From: an uncultured Erysipelotrichaceae bacterium
GTDB taxonomy: Bacteria; Bacillota_I; Bacilli_A; Erysipelotrichales; Coprobacillaceae
Direction of reading: 5' to 3'
NCBI GenBank assembly: GCA_900550005.1
Contig: URQL01000138.1
Span: 1-5,044 of the forward strand
Length of the DNA stretch: 5,044 nucleotides
Below the pieces are notes generated by a model. It did not search any database and was not told the origin of the DNA. It was given only the letters and a program-made list of their open reading frames with translations. How positions within the stretch are numbered: the stretch's first letter is position 1; every line of letters begins with the position of its first letter. Below are positions 1 through 4,985 of this stretch, one piece after another. The translations under genes were made by a program, and so were the position numbers.

Positions 1-92
1 CAATTCATGATACTGTTCATGAAATGGCTAGAGATGAAGCTAGACATGGTAAAGCATTTGCTGGATTATTAGAAAGATATTTTGGAAAATAG
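1..92 (+). CDS. Rubrerythrin family protein (probable NADH peroxidase), C-terminal end only
   Basis: Only the last 29 codons and the TAG stop (90-92) are in the window, in the frame that starts at base 3. The visible peptide includes HDTVHEMARDEARHGKAF and ends LLERYFGK. This matches the last helix of the ferritin-like di-iron domain of rubrerythrins; the EARH segment gives the ExxH Glu and His iron ligands. The protein stops right after the four-helix bundle with no C-terminal rubredoxin domain. That fits the 'reverse' rubrerythrins of clostridia and relatives, where the rubredoxin domain is N-terminal and the enzyme reduces hydrogen peroxide with NADH-derived electrons in the cytoplasm of anaerobes. 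The N-terminal domain is outside the window, so this subtype is inferred. The gene converges on the acetyltransferase gene and shares its terminator. Confidence 0.8.
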   Translation, partial: IHDTVHEMARDEARHGKAFAGLLERYFGK

Positions 93-103
93 TAGATAAA
101 AAA

Positions 104-139
104 GAGTCACTACCAAACGGTAGTGACTTATTTTATTTT
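104..139. terminator. Bidirectional intrinsic terminator between convergent genes
   Basis: A perfect 10-bp stem, AGTCACTACC (105-114) with GGTAGTGACT (119-128), closes an AAAC loop; one more G-U pair is possible at 104/129. On the + strand it is followed by TATTTTATTTT, ending the rubrerythrin transcript. On the - strand the same stem is followed by CTTTTTT, ending the acetyltransferase transcript. The - strand stop codon (130-128) lies at the base of the stem, so the hairpin touches the end of that coding region. Confidence 0.85.
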
Positions 140-604
140 GTATTCACGTAAATTCATTGGACCCGATAAAGGGGAAATCATACTTCGTTTAATTAAAAAC
201 TCTTCTTTTTCGTAAAGTGAATTTAATTTAGGATTATTTTGACGACAATCTAATCGAAGATAAGTTTTACAGTGCTGTTTTGCATAAATTTTGATCCAGT
301 TCATTATTTTTGTTGTATAGCCTTGACCATTAAATTCAGGTAAAATAAAGAGTTTATGAATGTAAAAGCAAGAATCTTGATTGTCAATTGAATTCCAATA
401 GCTAAAATCCTGTTCTAAAAGTAAAAATCCACCAATTATTTTTTGATCTTCATAAACTAAAAAGGGAAAATAATGATTATAGACTTGATCAAATGCAGAT
501 TTTGTTAAAGAAGATTCATCCCACATTTTTGGATTCATAGAATTATTTTTTATTTTAATCGCTTCTAAAAATAAATTTAAATCATTTTGTACTTGTACTA
601 ACAT
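128..604 (-). CDS. GNAT family N-acetyltransferase
   Basis: This encodes a 158-residue protein with the GCN5-related acetyltransferase fold, which transfers an acetyl group from acetyl-CoA to an amine. Residues 80-100 (FYIHKLFILPEFNGQGYTTKI) are motif A, with the beta-4 strand and the acetyl-CoA pyrophosphate loop (E-F-N-G-Q-G-Y, about 90-96). Residues 116-136 (LRLDCRQNNPKLNSLYEKEEF) match the motif B region, in the form LRLD...N..L...YEK.GF, with Glu where Gly is usual before the last Phe. The length is normal for a single-domain GNAT. The substrate cannot be told from sequence. I chose the ATG at 604 because GGAGGT sits just upstream; an in-frame ATG at 679 would add 25 residues but overlaps the patatin gene by 64 nt and has no properly spaced RBS. 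The start lies 11 nt after the patatin stop, so the two are probably co-transcribed. Confidence 0.88.
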   Translation of the reverse strand: MLVQVQNDLNLFLEAIKIKNNSMNPKMWDESSLTKSAFDQVYNHYFPFLVYEDQKIIGGFLLLEQDFSYWNSIDNQDSCFYIHKLFILPEFNGQGYTTKIMNWIKIYAKQHCKTYLRLDCRQNNPKLNSLYEKEEFLIKRSMISPLSGPMNLREYKIK

Positions 605-607
605 ACG

Positions 608-613
608 ACCTCC
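608..613 (-). promoter_or_regulatory. Ribosome binding site deciding the GNAT start
   Basis: Read on the - strand this is GGAGGT, followed by CGT and then the ATG at 604-602. The match to anti-Shine-Dalgarno is strong but the spacing is short, 4 nt from GGAGG to ATG. It lies in the 11-nt gap after the patatin stop codon, which supports translation of both genes from one mRNA. Confidence 0.7.
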
Positions 614-615
614 AT

Positions 616-1920
616 TTATAAAATAATTGATATTGATTGAGTTTGCTTGTAATGATGTAAAAAGATGGCACAAAGACATTCCTTAGAAAACATTGGTAAT
701 AACCAATTAGAATTTTGAAAAGTTCCATCTTCAATTTTTAAATAAAGAAATACAATTAATTGAGTAGGTTTTAATTCATTTAAGAATTGGGTTAGTTTTG
801 CCATAGAATAATTTTTAACATAAAGTAGATTCATACAACTTTGCAAATCTGCTTCAAATTTAGAGAAAAGAAGATTTGCTAAAGTGGTAAAGGAATAAGG
901 AGTAAGAGAATCAATAGTGTAATAATCAGCTAATATTTCCAAGGCAATAATTGTATAATCTTGCAATGAAAGTTCTTTTTTTGTAGTTTGATTTAGTAAA
1001 CAAGAAGTTAAAGGTTTTGGTTCAAATATTTTGATACGACTTTTAATTGAATCACGAACAATTTTTGCTTCATAAAGCAAAATAGATTGATAAAAATCAT
1101 AAATAAATTGTTCATCAAGGGAAGGTTCAATGATGTATTTTTCACCTAAATATTTACCATATGCTTTTAAAGTATCATAGTATCCTAAAGTAATTCGTTT
1201 ATCTCTAAGTTTTTCATCAAAATCTAAAAATCCACCATTATCTTGACTAGGAGCAATAATTTTGATATTTGGACGATCCGTATATTCTTCATGTGTAAAA
1301 TTATGATGATTAAGTTCTACAGCAATGATTTCGTTTGCACCCATTTTTATTGCTAAATCGATAGGAAGATTATCATAATAACCTCCATCGATATAACCTT
1401 GTTTATTAATATAATGAATAGGAAAGGCAGGAAAACAGGATGCTGATGCAATCAGGTAATCAGCGAGAAGTCCATCTTTTATTTCCTTTTTTGTGATTTC
1501 AATTGCTTTTAAAGAGGGATATTCAACGGTGACTAAACCAAAATCAATGGGAGAAGCCATTAATTTTTTTTGATTGCTTAAGCGATGAATCATCTGAATC
1601 AAAGGAGTAATATTAGCTCCTTTATAATTTAAATAAGATTTAAAAAAAGGAAGGAGTAGATTGGTATTTGAAACAAGTGAATCAATTGAAAAATCAGTAC
1701 TAAAACCATCTATAACGACTTGATCAACAGTAAGATTTTCCCAAAGATCATAAGCTACTTGATCATCTTGCTGAGCAATTAAGCATCCATTTAAAGCACC
1801 AATCGAAGTTCCGGTAACAATATCTGGGTGGATGCCAAGCTCATTGATGGCTTTTAAAAATCCAATTTCATAGCCTCCTTTAGCACCACCACCAGATAAA
1901 ACAAATGCAGTTTTTTTCAT
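616..1920 (-). CDS. Patatin-like phospholipase (serine acyl hydrolase)
   Basis: This encodes 434 residues. The N-terminal half has all the patatin blocks: the oxyanion loop GGGAKG (10-15), the nucleophile elbow G-T-S-I-G with Ser39, the ASASCFPAFP block (158-167), and the DGG motif with catalytic Asp178. With this Ser-Asp dyad the family hydrolyses acyl esters of phospholipids or other lipids; the bacterial substrate is often unknown. No signal peptide is seen, so it is probably cytosolic or at the inner membrane face. The catalytic domain ends near residue 270-300. The remaining roughly 135-165 residues look helical, carry hydrophobic stretches (for example 387-396) and match no domain I can name, making it longer than compact bacterial homologues of about 260-300 residues. 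A GTG at 1929 could add three residues, but it lies inside the Shine-Dalgarno site, so the ATG at 1920 is preferred. Confidence 0.9.
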   Translation of the reverse strand: MKKTAFVLSGGGAKGGYEIGFLKAINELGIHPDIVTGTSIGALNGCLIAQQDDQVAYDLWENLTVDQVVIDGFSTDFSIDSLVSNTNLLLPFFKSYLNYKGANITPLIQMIHRLSNQKKLMASPIDFGLVTVEYPSLKAIEITKKEIKDGLLADYLIASASCFPAFPIHYINKQGYIDGGYYDNLPIDLAIKMGANEIIAVELNHHNFTHEEYTDRPNIKIIAPSQDNGGFLDFDEKLRDKRITLGYYDTLKAYGKYLGEKYIIEPSLDEQFIYDFYQSILLYEAKIVRDSIKSRIKIFEPKPLTSCLLNQTTKKELSLQDYTIIALEILADYYTIDSLTPYSFTTLANLLFSKFEADLQSCMNLLYVKNYSMAKLTQFLNELKPTQLIVFLYLKIEDGTFQNSNWLLPMFSKECLCAIFLHHYKQTQSISIIL

Positions 1921-1926
1921 GTGTAT

Positions 1927-1932
1927 CACCTC
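1927..1932 (-). promoter_or_regulatory. Ribosome binding site deciding the patatin start
   Basis: On the - strand this reads GAGGTG, with 8 nt from GAGG to the ATG at 1920-1918. The GTG within it (1929-1927) is in frame and could be mistaken for the start, but a start codon inside the Shine-Dalgarno site would leave no spacing. Confidence 0.75.
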
Positions 1933-1938
1933 GAACTT

Positions 1939-1944
1939 ATTATA
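1939..1944 (-). promoter_or_regulatory. Possible -10 box for the patatin/GNAT unit
   Basis: On the - strand this is a perfect TATAAT. No good -35 hexamer lies 16-18 nt upstream, where the sequence is AT-rich and reads like CATTTA. The implied start site near 1932 would fall at the edge of the Shine-Dalgarno sequence. It may therefore be chance in AT-rich DNA, and the true promoter may lie further upstream in 1950-2080. Confidence 0.3.
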
Positions 1945-2092
1945 CTATAAATAAACGAAAATAAATGGAATAATATGAAAAATGTGAGAGCCTTAATAAA
2001 GAAGAAATCAGTTCAATATAAAATGATTTATTAATTTATCTAAATAATTATATAAAATATAAGCAATGGAATGGTTCAGGAAATTAAATAAA

Positions 2093-2119
2093 ATAGCACT
2101 CAACACTTGACAGTGCCAA
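2093..2119 (+). promoter_or_regulatory. CIRCE-like operator 1 (probable HrcA site), overlapping the htpG -35
   Basis: The left half ATAGCACTC (2093-2101) matches 8 of 9 bases of the CIRCE half TTAGCACTC. A spacer of exactly 9 nt follows (2102-2110). The right half CAGTGCCAA (2111-2119) matches 7 of 9 bases of GAGTGCTAA. The spacer and right half contain the -35 hexamer (2107-2112), so a bound repressor would block RNA polymerase. HrcA is the known CIRCE-binding repressor of groE and dnaK operons in Bacillota; its role here is inferred. Confidence 0.7.
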
Positions 2120-2135
2120 ACAAATGTATTAGAAT
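2107..2135 (+). promoter_or_regulatory. Sigma-A promoter of htpG
   Basis: A perfect -35, TTGACA (2107-2112), is separated by 17 nt from a -10 TAGAAT (2130-2135), one base off consensus. The predicted start is near 2142, giving a leader of about 40 nt. An A-rich tract at 2081-2093 lies where an UP element would be. Such a strong promoter fits a gene held down by a repressor and released on stress. Confidence 0.85.
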
Positions 2136-2139
2136 GTTT

Positions 2140-2166
2140 TTAGCACAAGTTGATTAGGAGTGCTAG
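2140..2166 (+). promoter_or_regulatory. CIRCE-like operator 2 (probable HrcA site) at the htpG transcription start
   Basis: The left half TTAGCACAA (2140-2148) matches 7 of 9 bases of CIRCE. The 9-nt spacer (2149-2157) is exact. The right half GAGTGCTAG (2158-2166) matches 8 of 9. The arms TAGCAC and GTGCTA are perfectly complementary. It begins at the predicted start site and ends 15 nt before the ATG, the usual CIRCE location in the leader of class I heat-shock genes. The two operators share the TAGCAC and AGTGC cores. Confidence 0.8.
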
Positions 2167-2181
2167 AAAAGAGGAATAATA

Positions 2182-4080
2182 ATGAGTAAAAAAGAATTTA
2201 AAGCCGAATCAAAACGTTTATTAGATTTAATGATCAACTCAATTTATACACATAAAGAAATCTTTTTAAGAGAATTAATTTCTAATGCTTCTGATGCATC
2301 TGATAAACTTTATTATAAATCATTAACAGAAAATTTATCAGATGTAAATAAAGAAAATTTAAATATTGAAATTAAATTAGATAAAGACCTTAGAACAATC
2401 ACTTTAACAGATCATGGTATTGGAATGAACGAAGCAGAACTTGAAGAAAATTTAGGTACAATCGCTAAAAGTGGTTCTTTAGCTTTTAAACAAGAACTTG
2501 AAAAAGAAGAAGGAAAAGAGGATGTCGATATCATTGGACAATTTGGTGTTGGCTTCTATGCAGCATTTATGGTAGCTAAAAAAGTAGCTGTTTTATCAAA
2601 AAAATACGGAGAAGAAGATGCTTATTTATGGACAAGTGAAGTGGAAGATGGTTATACAATTACAAAAGCATTGAAACAAGAACATGGTACAGTGATCACA
2701 CTTTACTTAAAAGATAATACTGAAGAAGAAAATTATGATGAATATTTAGATGAATATAAAATTCAATCATTAATTAAAAAATATTCAGATTATGTGCGTT
2801 ATCCAATTTTAATGGATATGACTACTTCAAAGAAAAAAGAAGATAGTGATGAATACGAAGATGTTGTTGAAACAAAAACATTAAATTCAATGGTTCCATT
2901 ATGGAAACGTAGTAAAAGTGAAATTAAAGATGAAGAATATAATGAATTTTATAAAGATAAATTCAATGATTATACAGATCCATTAAAAGTGATCCATACA
3001 AGTGTCGAAGGTAATGTTTCATTTGATGCACTATTATTTATCCCTTCTAAAGCACCATTTAATTTCTATTCACAAGATTATGAAAAAGGATTACAACTTT
3101 ATTCAAGAGGGGTATTTATCATGGATAAAGCAAGTGATTTAATCCCTGAACATTTTAGATTTGTAAAAGGACTAGTGGATTCACAAGATTTATCTTTAAA
3201 TATTTCTCGTGAAATGTTACAACATGATCGTCAATTAAAAGTCATTGCAAATCGTATTGAAAAGAAAATTAAATCAGAGCTTGAATTAATGCTTAAAAAT
3301 GAACGTGAAAAATACGAAGAATTCTTTAAAAACTTTGGATTACAATTAAAATATGGTATTTACCAATCTTATGGTATGAAAAAAGATATGCTCCAAGATT
3401 TATTAATGTATTATTCTGCTAATGAAGAAAAAATGATTACATTAAAAGAATATGTTGAAAAGATGAAAGAAGATCAAAAACATATTTATTTTGCTTCTGG
3501 TGAATCTATTGAAAAAATTTCTAAATTACCTCAATGTGAATTATTAAAAGACAAAGGTTATGATTTACTTTATATGTTAGATAATGTAGATGAATTCGTA
3601 ATTCAAATGATGCAAGATTATGATGGTAAAACATTTAAAAACATCGCTCAAGGAGATTTGGATTTAGAAAGCGAAGAAGAAAAGAAAGAAATCGAAAAAC
3701 AAAATGAAGATAACAAACCTTTATTAGATTCATTAAAAGAAGCTTTAGGAGATAAAGTTGTTGATGTTAAAGTTTCAGGAAGACTTAAAACACATCCTGT
3801 ATGTTTAGTAAGTAGTGAAGGATTATCTTTTGAAATGGAAAAAGTATTGGCACAAATGCCAGGTCAAGAAAATGCCATGAAAGCAGGACGTATTCTTGAA
3901 ATTAATCCAAACCATGCTATTTTTAAAGCATTACAAACCATTACAAATCAAGATAAAATTAAAGATTATGCAAAATTATTATATGATCAAGCTTTATTAA
4001 TTGAAGGATTTGAAGTAGAAGATCCAATTGCTTTCTCTAATAAAATTTGTGAATTAATGATTAAAGCAAACCAAGACTAA
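2182..4080 (+). CDS. htpG: Chaperone HtpG (bacterial Hsp90)
   Basis: This encodes a 632-residue cytosolic ATP-dependent chaperone, close in length to E. coli HtpG (624). It acts as a dimer that closes on ATP binding and helps remodel client proteins with the DnaK system. The N-terminal GHKL ATPase domain (about 1-215) shows FLRELISNASDASDKL with catalytic Glu31 and Mg-binding Asn35, TDHGIGMN with Asp77, GTIAKSGS (92-99), and the lid GQFGVGFY (119-126). The middle domain (about 230-500) has LYSRGVFIMD and LNISREMLQ, whose Arg343 should be the ATP-contacting arginine. The C-terminal part (about 510-632) is the dimerisation domain. There is no MEEVD tail, as expected for bacteria. The start has AGAGGA 7 nt upstream of ATG. 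All key residues are present. It is transcribed alone from a strong promoter with two CIRCE-like sites and ends at its own terminator, so it is probably HrcA-regulated. Confidence 0.98.
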   Translation: MSKKEFKAESKRLLDLMINSIYTHKEIFLRELISNASDASDKLYYKSLTENLSDVNKENLNIEIKLDKDLRTITLTDHGIGMNEAELEENLGTIAKSGSLAFKQELEKEEGKEDVDIIGQFGVGFYAAFMVAKKVAVLSKKYGEEDAYLWTSEVEDGYTITKALKQEHGTVITLYLKDNTEEENYDEYLDEYKIQSLIKKYSDYVRYPILMDMTTSKKKEDSDEYEDVVETKTLNSMVPLWKRSKSEIKDEEYNEFYKDKFNDYTDPLKVIHTSVEGNVSFDALLFIPSKAPFNFYSQDYEKGLQLYSRGVFIMDKASDLIPEHFRFVKGLVDSQDLSLNISREMLQHDRQLKVIANRIEKKIKSELELMLKNEREKYEEFFKNFGLQLKYGIYQSYGMKKDMLQDLLMYYSANEEKMITLKEYVEKMKEDQKHIYFASGESIEKISKLPQCELLKDKGYDLLYMLDNVDEFVIQMMQDYDGKTFKNIAQGDLDLESEEEKKEIEKQNEDNKPLLDSLKEALGDKVVDVKVSGRLKTHPVCLVSSEGLSFEMEKVLAQMPGQENAMKAGRILEINPNHAIFKALQTITNQDKIKDYAKLLYDQALLIEGFEVEDPIAFSNKICELMIKANQD

Positions 4081-4106
4081 GCCATAAAAAAGCTTAGTCT
4101 TTTTTT
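4073..4106 (+). terminator. Intrinsic terminator of htpG, starting inside the coding sequence
   Basis: A perfect 10-bp stem pairs AAGACTAAGC (4073-4082) with GCTTAGTCTT (4092-4101) around a 9-nt A-rich loop, and a run of seven T follows (4100-4106). The left arm includes the last codons and the TAA stop (4078-4080) of htpG. The reverse direction lacks a T tract, so it works only on the + strand. Confidence 0.9.
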
Positions 4107-4115
4107 AAAATAAAA

Positions 4116-4143
4116 TTGTAATTTTTATTTAATATGTTATAAT
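4116..4143 (+). promoter_or_regulatory. Promoter of the small membrane-protein gene
   Basis: A perfect TATAAT (4138-4143) is preceded by TG one base upstream, making an extended -10 (TGTTATAAT). A -35-like TTGTAA (4116-4121) lies 16 nt before it. The predicted start is near 4150, giving a leader of about 25 nt. It sits immediately after the htpG terminator, so the downstream small gene has its own transcription. Confidence 0.75.
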
Positions 4144-4158
4144 TGACTAAACAGTTAA
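4143..4158 (+). repeat. Short inverted repeat at the start site of the small gene (operator candidate)
   Basis: TTGACT (4143-4148) and AGTTAA (4153-4158) form a 6-bp inverted repeat, with one G-T mismatch, around AAAC. It overlaps the last base of the -10 and spans the predicted transcription start, a placement typical of repressor operators. It is short enough to arise by chance in AT-rich DNA, and no regulator gene is nearby. Confidence 0.35.
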
Positions 4159-4174
4159 ATAAGGAGGAAAATAG

Positions 4175-4306
4175 ATGAAAACAAGATTAATTAGAGCTGC
4201 GTCCATTGGAATCACTACTGTTTTAGGTGCATACTTATCAATTCGATATGTAGAAAGTGAAATGGAAAGATGCTTTAACGAAAGAAAAAGTACAAATTAT
4301 AAATAA
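4175..4306 (+). CDS. Small single-span membrane protein, 43 residues, function unknown
   Basis: I do not recognise this protein. The frame ATG (4175) to TAA (4304-4306) encodes 43 residues. After a basic N-terminus (K2, R4, R7) comes one hydrophobic segment, residues 8-23 (AASIGITTVLGAYLSI), rich in small residues. A charged C-terminal tail of about 20 residues follows, containing YVESEMERCFNERK and a single Cys33. The positive-inside rule suggests N-in, C-out, though the tail also has basic residues. Evidence that it is real: a perfect AAGGAGG (4161-4167) 7 nt before ATG, an extended -10 promoter upstream, and a terminator starting just after the stop. It is monocistronic between htpG and xpt. 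It could be a stress-related membrane microprotein or a type I toxin-like peptide. No antisense RNA promoter is evident, and the neat RBS makes an ordinary small protein more likely. Confidence 0.75.
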   Translation: MKTRLIRAASIGITTVLGAYLSIRYVESEMERCFNERKSTNYK

Positions 4307-4308
4307 AT

Positions 4309-4353
4309 AGACTCTTTTCCACTTATTTTATAAGTGGAAAGTCTTTTTTATTT
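4309..4353 (+). terminator. Intrinsic terminator of the small membrane-protein gene
   Basis: A perfect 10-bp stem pairs TTTCCACTTA (4316-4325) with TAAGTGGAAA (4331-4340) around a TTTTA loop. An outer AGACT (4309-4313) can pair with AGTCT (4340-4344) in an alternative register. A T run (4344-4349) and TTT (4351-4353) follow. It separates the small gene from xpt. Confidence 0.88.
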
Positions 4354-4406
4354 CTAAATAATGCAAAAAATGTCAAAAAAAGGTTTTATATTAAAGGAGA
4401 AAAAAA

Positions 4407-4985
4407 ATGTTTGAATTAAAACAAGCAATTAAAAATCAAGGTAAAGTTATTGATGGAAAAGTTTTAAAAGTGGATGCTTTTTTAAATCATCAAGTGGATC
4501 CTGTTTTAATGGAACAAATTGGTGATGCATTCTATGATTATTTTAAAAAGTACCCAATTACAAAAGTTATGACTATTGAAAGTAGTGGGATAGCTCCTGC
4601 TTTTATGTGTGCAAAAAGATTTAATGTACCTATGGTATTCATTAAAAAAGCAAAACCATCAACAATGGATGATGCTTATGTATCTGAAGTATTTTCATTT
4701 ACAAAAAACAAATCCTATACAATTTGTTTAGGAAAAGAATTTATTAATGAAATGGATCATATTTTATTTATTGATGATTTTTTAGCAAATGGTCAAGCTT
4801 TCTTAGGTGTAGAAGAAATGATCAAAGCAGCAGGTGCAAAAATGGATGGAGTTGGAATTGTAATTGATAAAGTGTTCCAATCTGGGCATCAAATGATTTT
4901 AGATCGTGGTTATGATTTATATTCATTAGCACGTATTAAGGAATTTAAACAAAACGCTGTTGTATTTGATGATGAAGAACTATAA
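4407..4985 (+). CDS. xpt: Xanthine phosphoribosyltransferase
   Basis: This encodes a 192-residue cytosolic salvage enzyme that joins xanthine to PRPP to give XMP and diphosphate; XMP then feeds GMP synthesis. The alignment to Bacillus subtilis Xpt that I recall is close along the whole length. It shows LKVDAFLNHQVDP (20-32) with the purine-contacting Asn27, TIESSGIAP (56-64), and the PRPP loop HILFIDDFLANGQA (118-131) with the acidic pair Asp123-Asp124. GIVIDKVFQSG (150-160) contains Lys155, at the purine pocket, and SLARI (173-177) lies near the end. Length is the family norm. AAAGGAG ends 7 nt before the ATG. No purine riboswitch fits in the 53 nt between the upstream terminator and the start, so control differs from B. 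subtilis xpt-pbuX. The end overlaps the next gene by 14 nt, implying an operon with coupled translation. Confidence 0.96.
   Translation: MFELKQAIKNQGKVIDGKVLKVDAFLNHQVDPVLMEQIGDAFYDYFKKYPITKVMTIESSGIAPAFMCAKRFNVPMVFIKKAKPSTMDDAYVSEVFSFTKNKSYTICLGKEFINEMDHILFIDDFLANGQAFLGVEEMIKAAGAKMDGVGIVIDKVFQSGHQMILDRGYDLYSLARIKEFKQNAVVFDDEEL

Noticed and set aside
605..679. N-terminal 25-codon extension of the acetyltransferase from an ATG at 679
   Set aside because: It overlaps the patatin gene, its upstream AAGGA touches the ATG without spacing, and the peptide does not look like a GNAT N-terminus; a strong RBS serves the ATG at 604.
1921..1929. GTG start at 1929 for the patatin gene
   Set aside because: The GTG lies within the Shine-Dalgarno GAGGTG that serves the ATG at 1920.
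1975..2034. Short + strand frame of 19 codons (MKNVRALIKKK...) in the patatin-htpG gap
   Set aside because: Very short, only a weak GGA upstream, no promoter or terminator of its own, and no recognisable features.
1930..2092. Structured RNA or riboswitch in the divergent gap
   Set aside because: The stretch is AT-rich with no stable stems or recognisable aptamer core; only the promoter and operator elements at its right end can be supported.
4116..4353. Type I toxin-antitoxin locus
   Set aside because: The 43-residue hydrophobic peptide is suggestive, but I see no convincing antisense promoter, no long structured leader and no repeats; the simple leader with a strong RBS argues for an ordinary small protein.
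4371..4387. CtsR-like heptad (GTCAAA then GGT) upstream of xpt
   Set aside because: The second half does not match the direct repeat GGTCAAA with 3-nt spacing; it is a chance match in A-rich sequence, and xpt is not a stress gene.
4362..4392. TGCAAA ... TATATT as an xpt promoter
   Set aside because: Spacing is 19 nt, the -35 is poor, and the implied start would fall in the RBS, so I did not list it as a feature.
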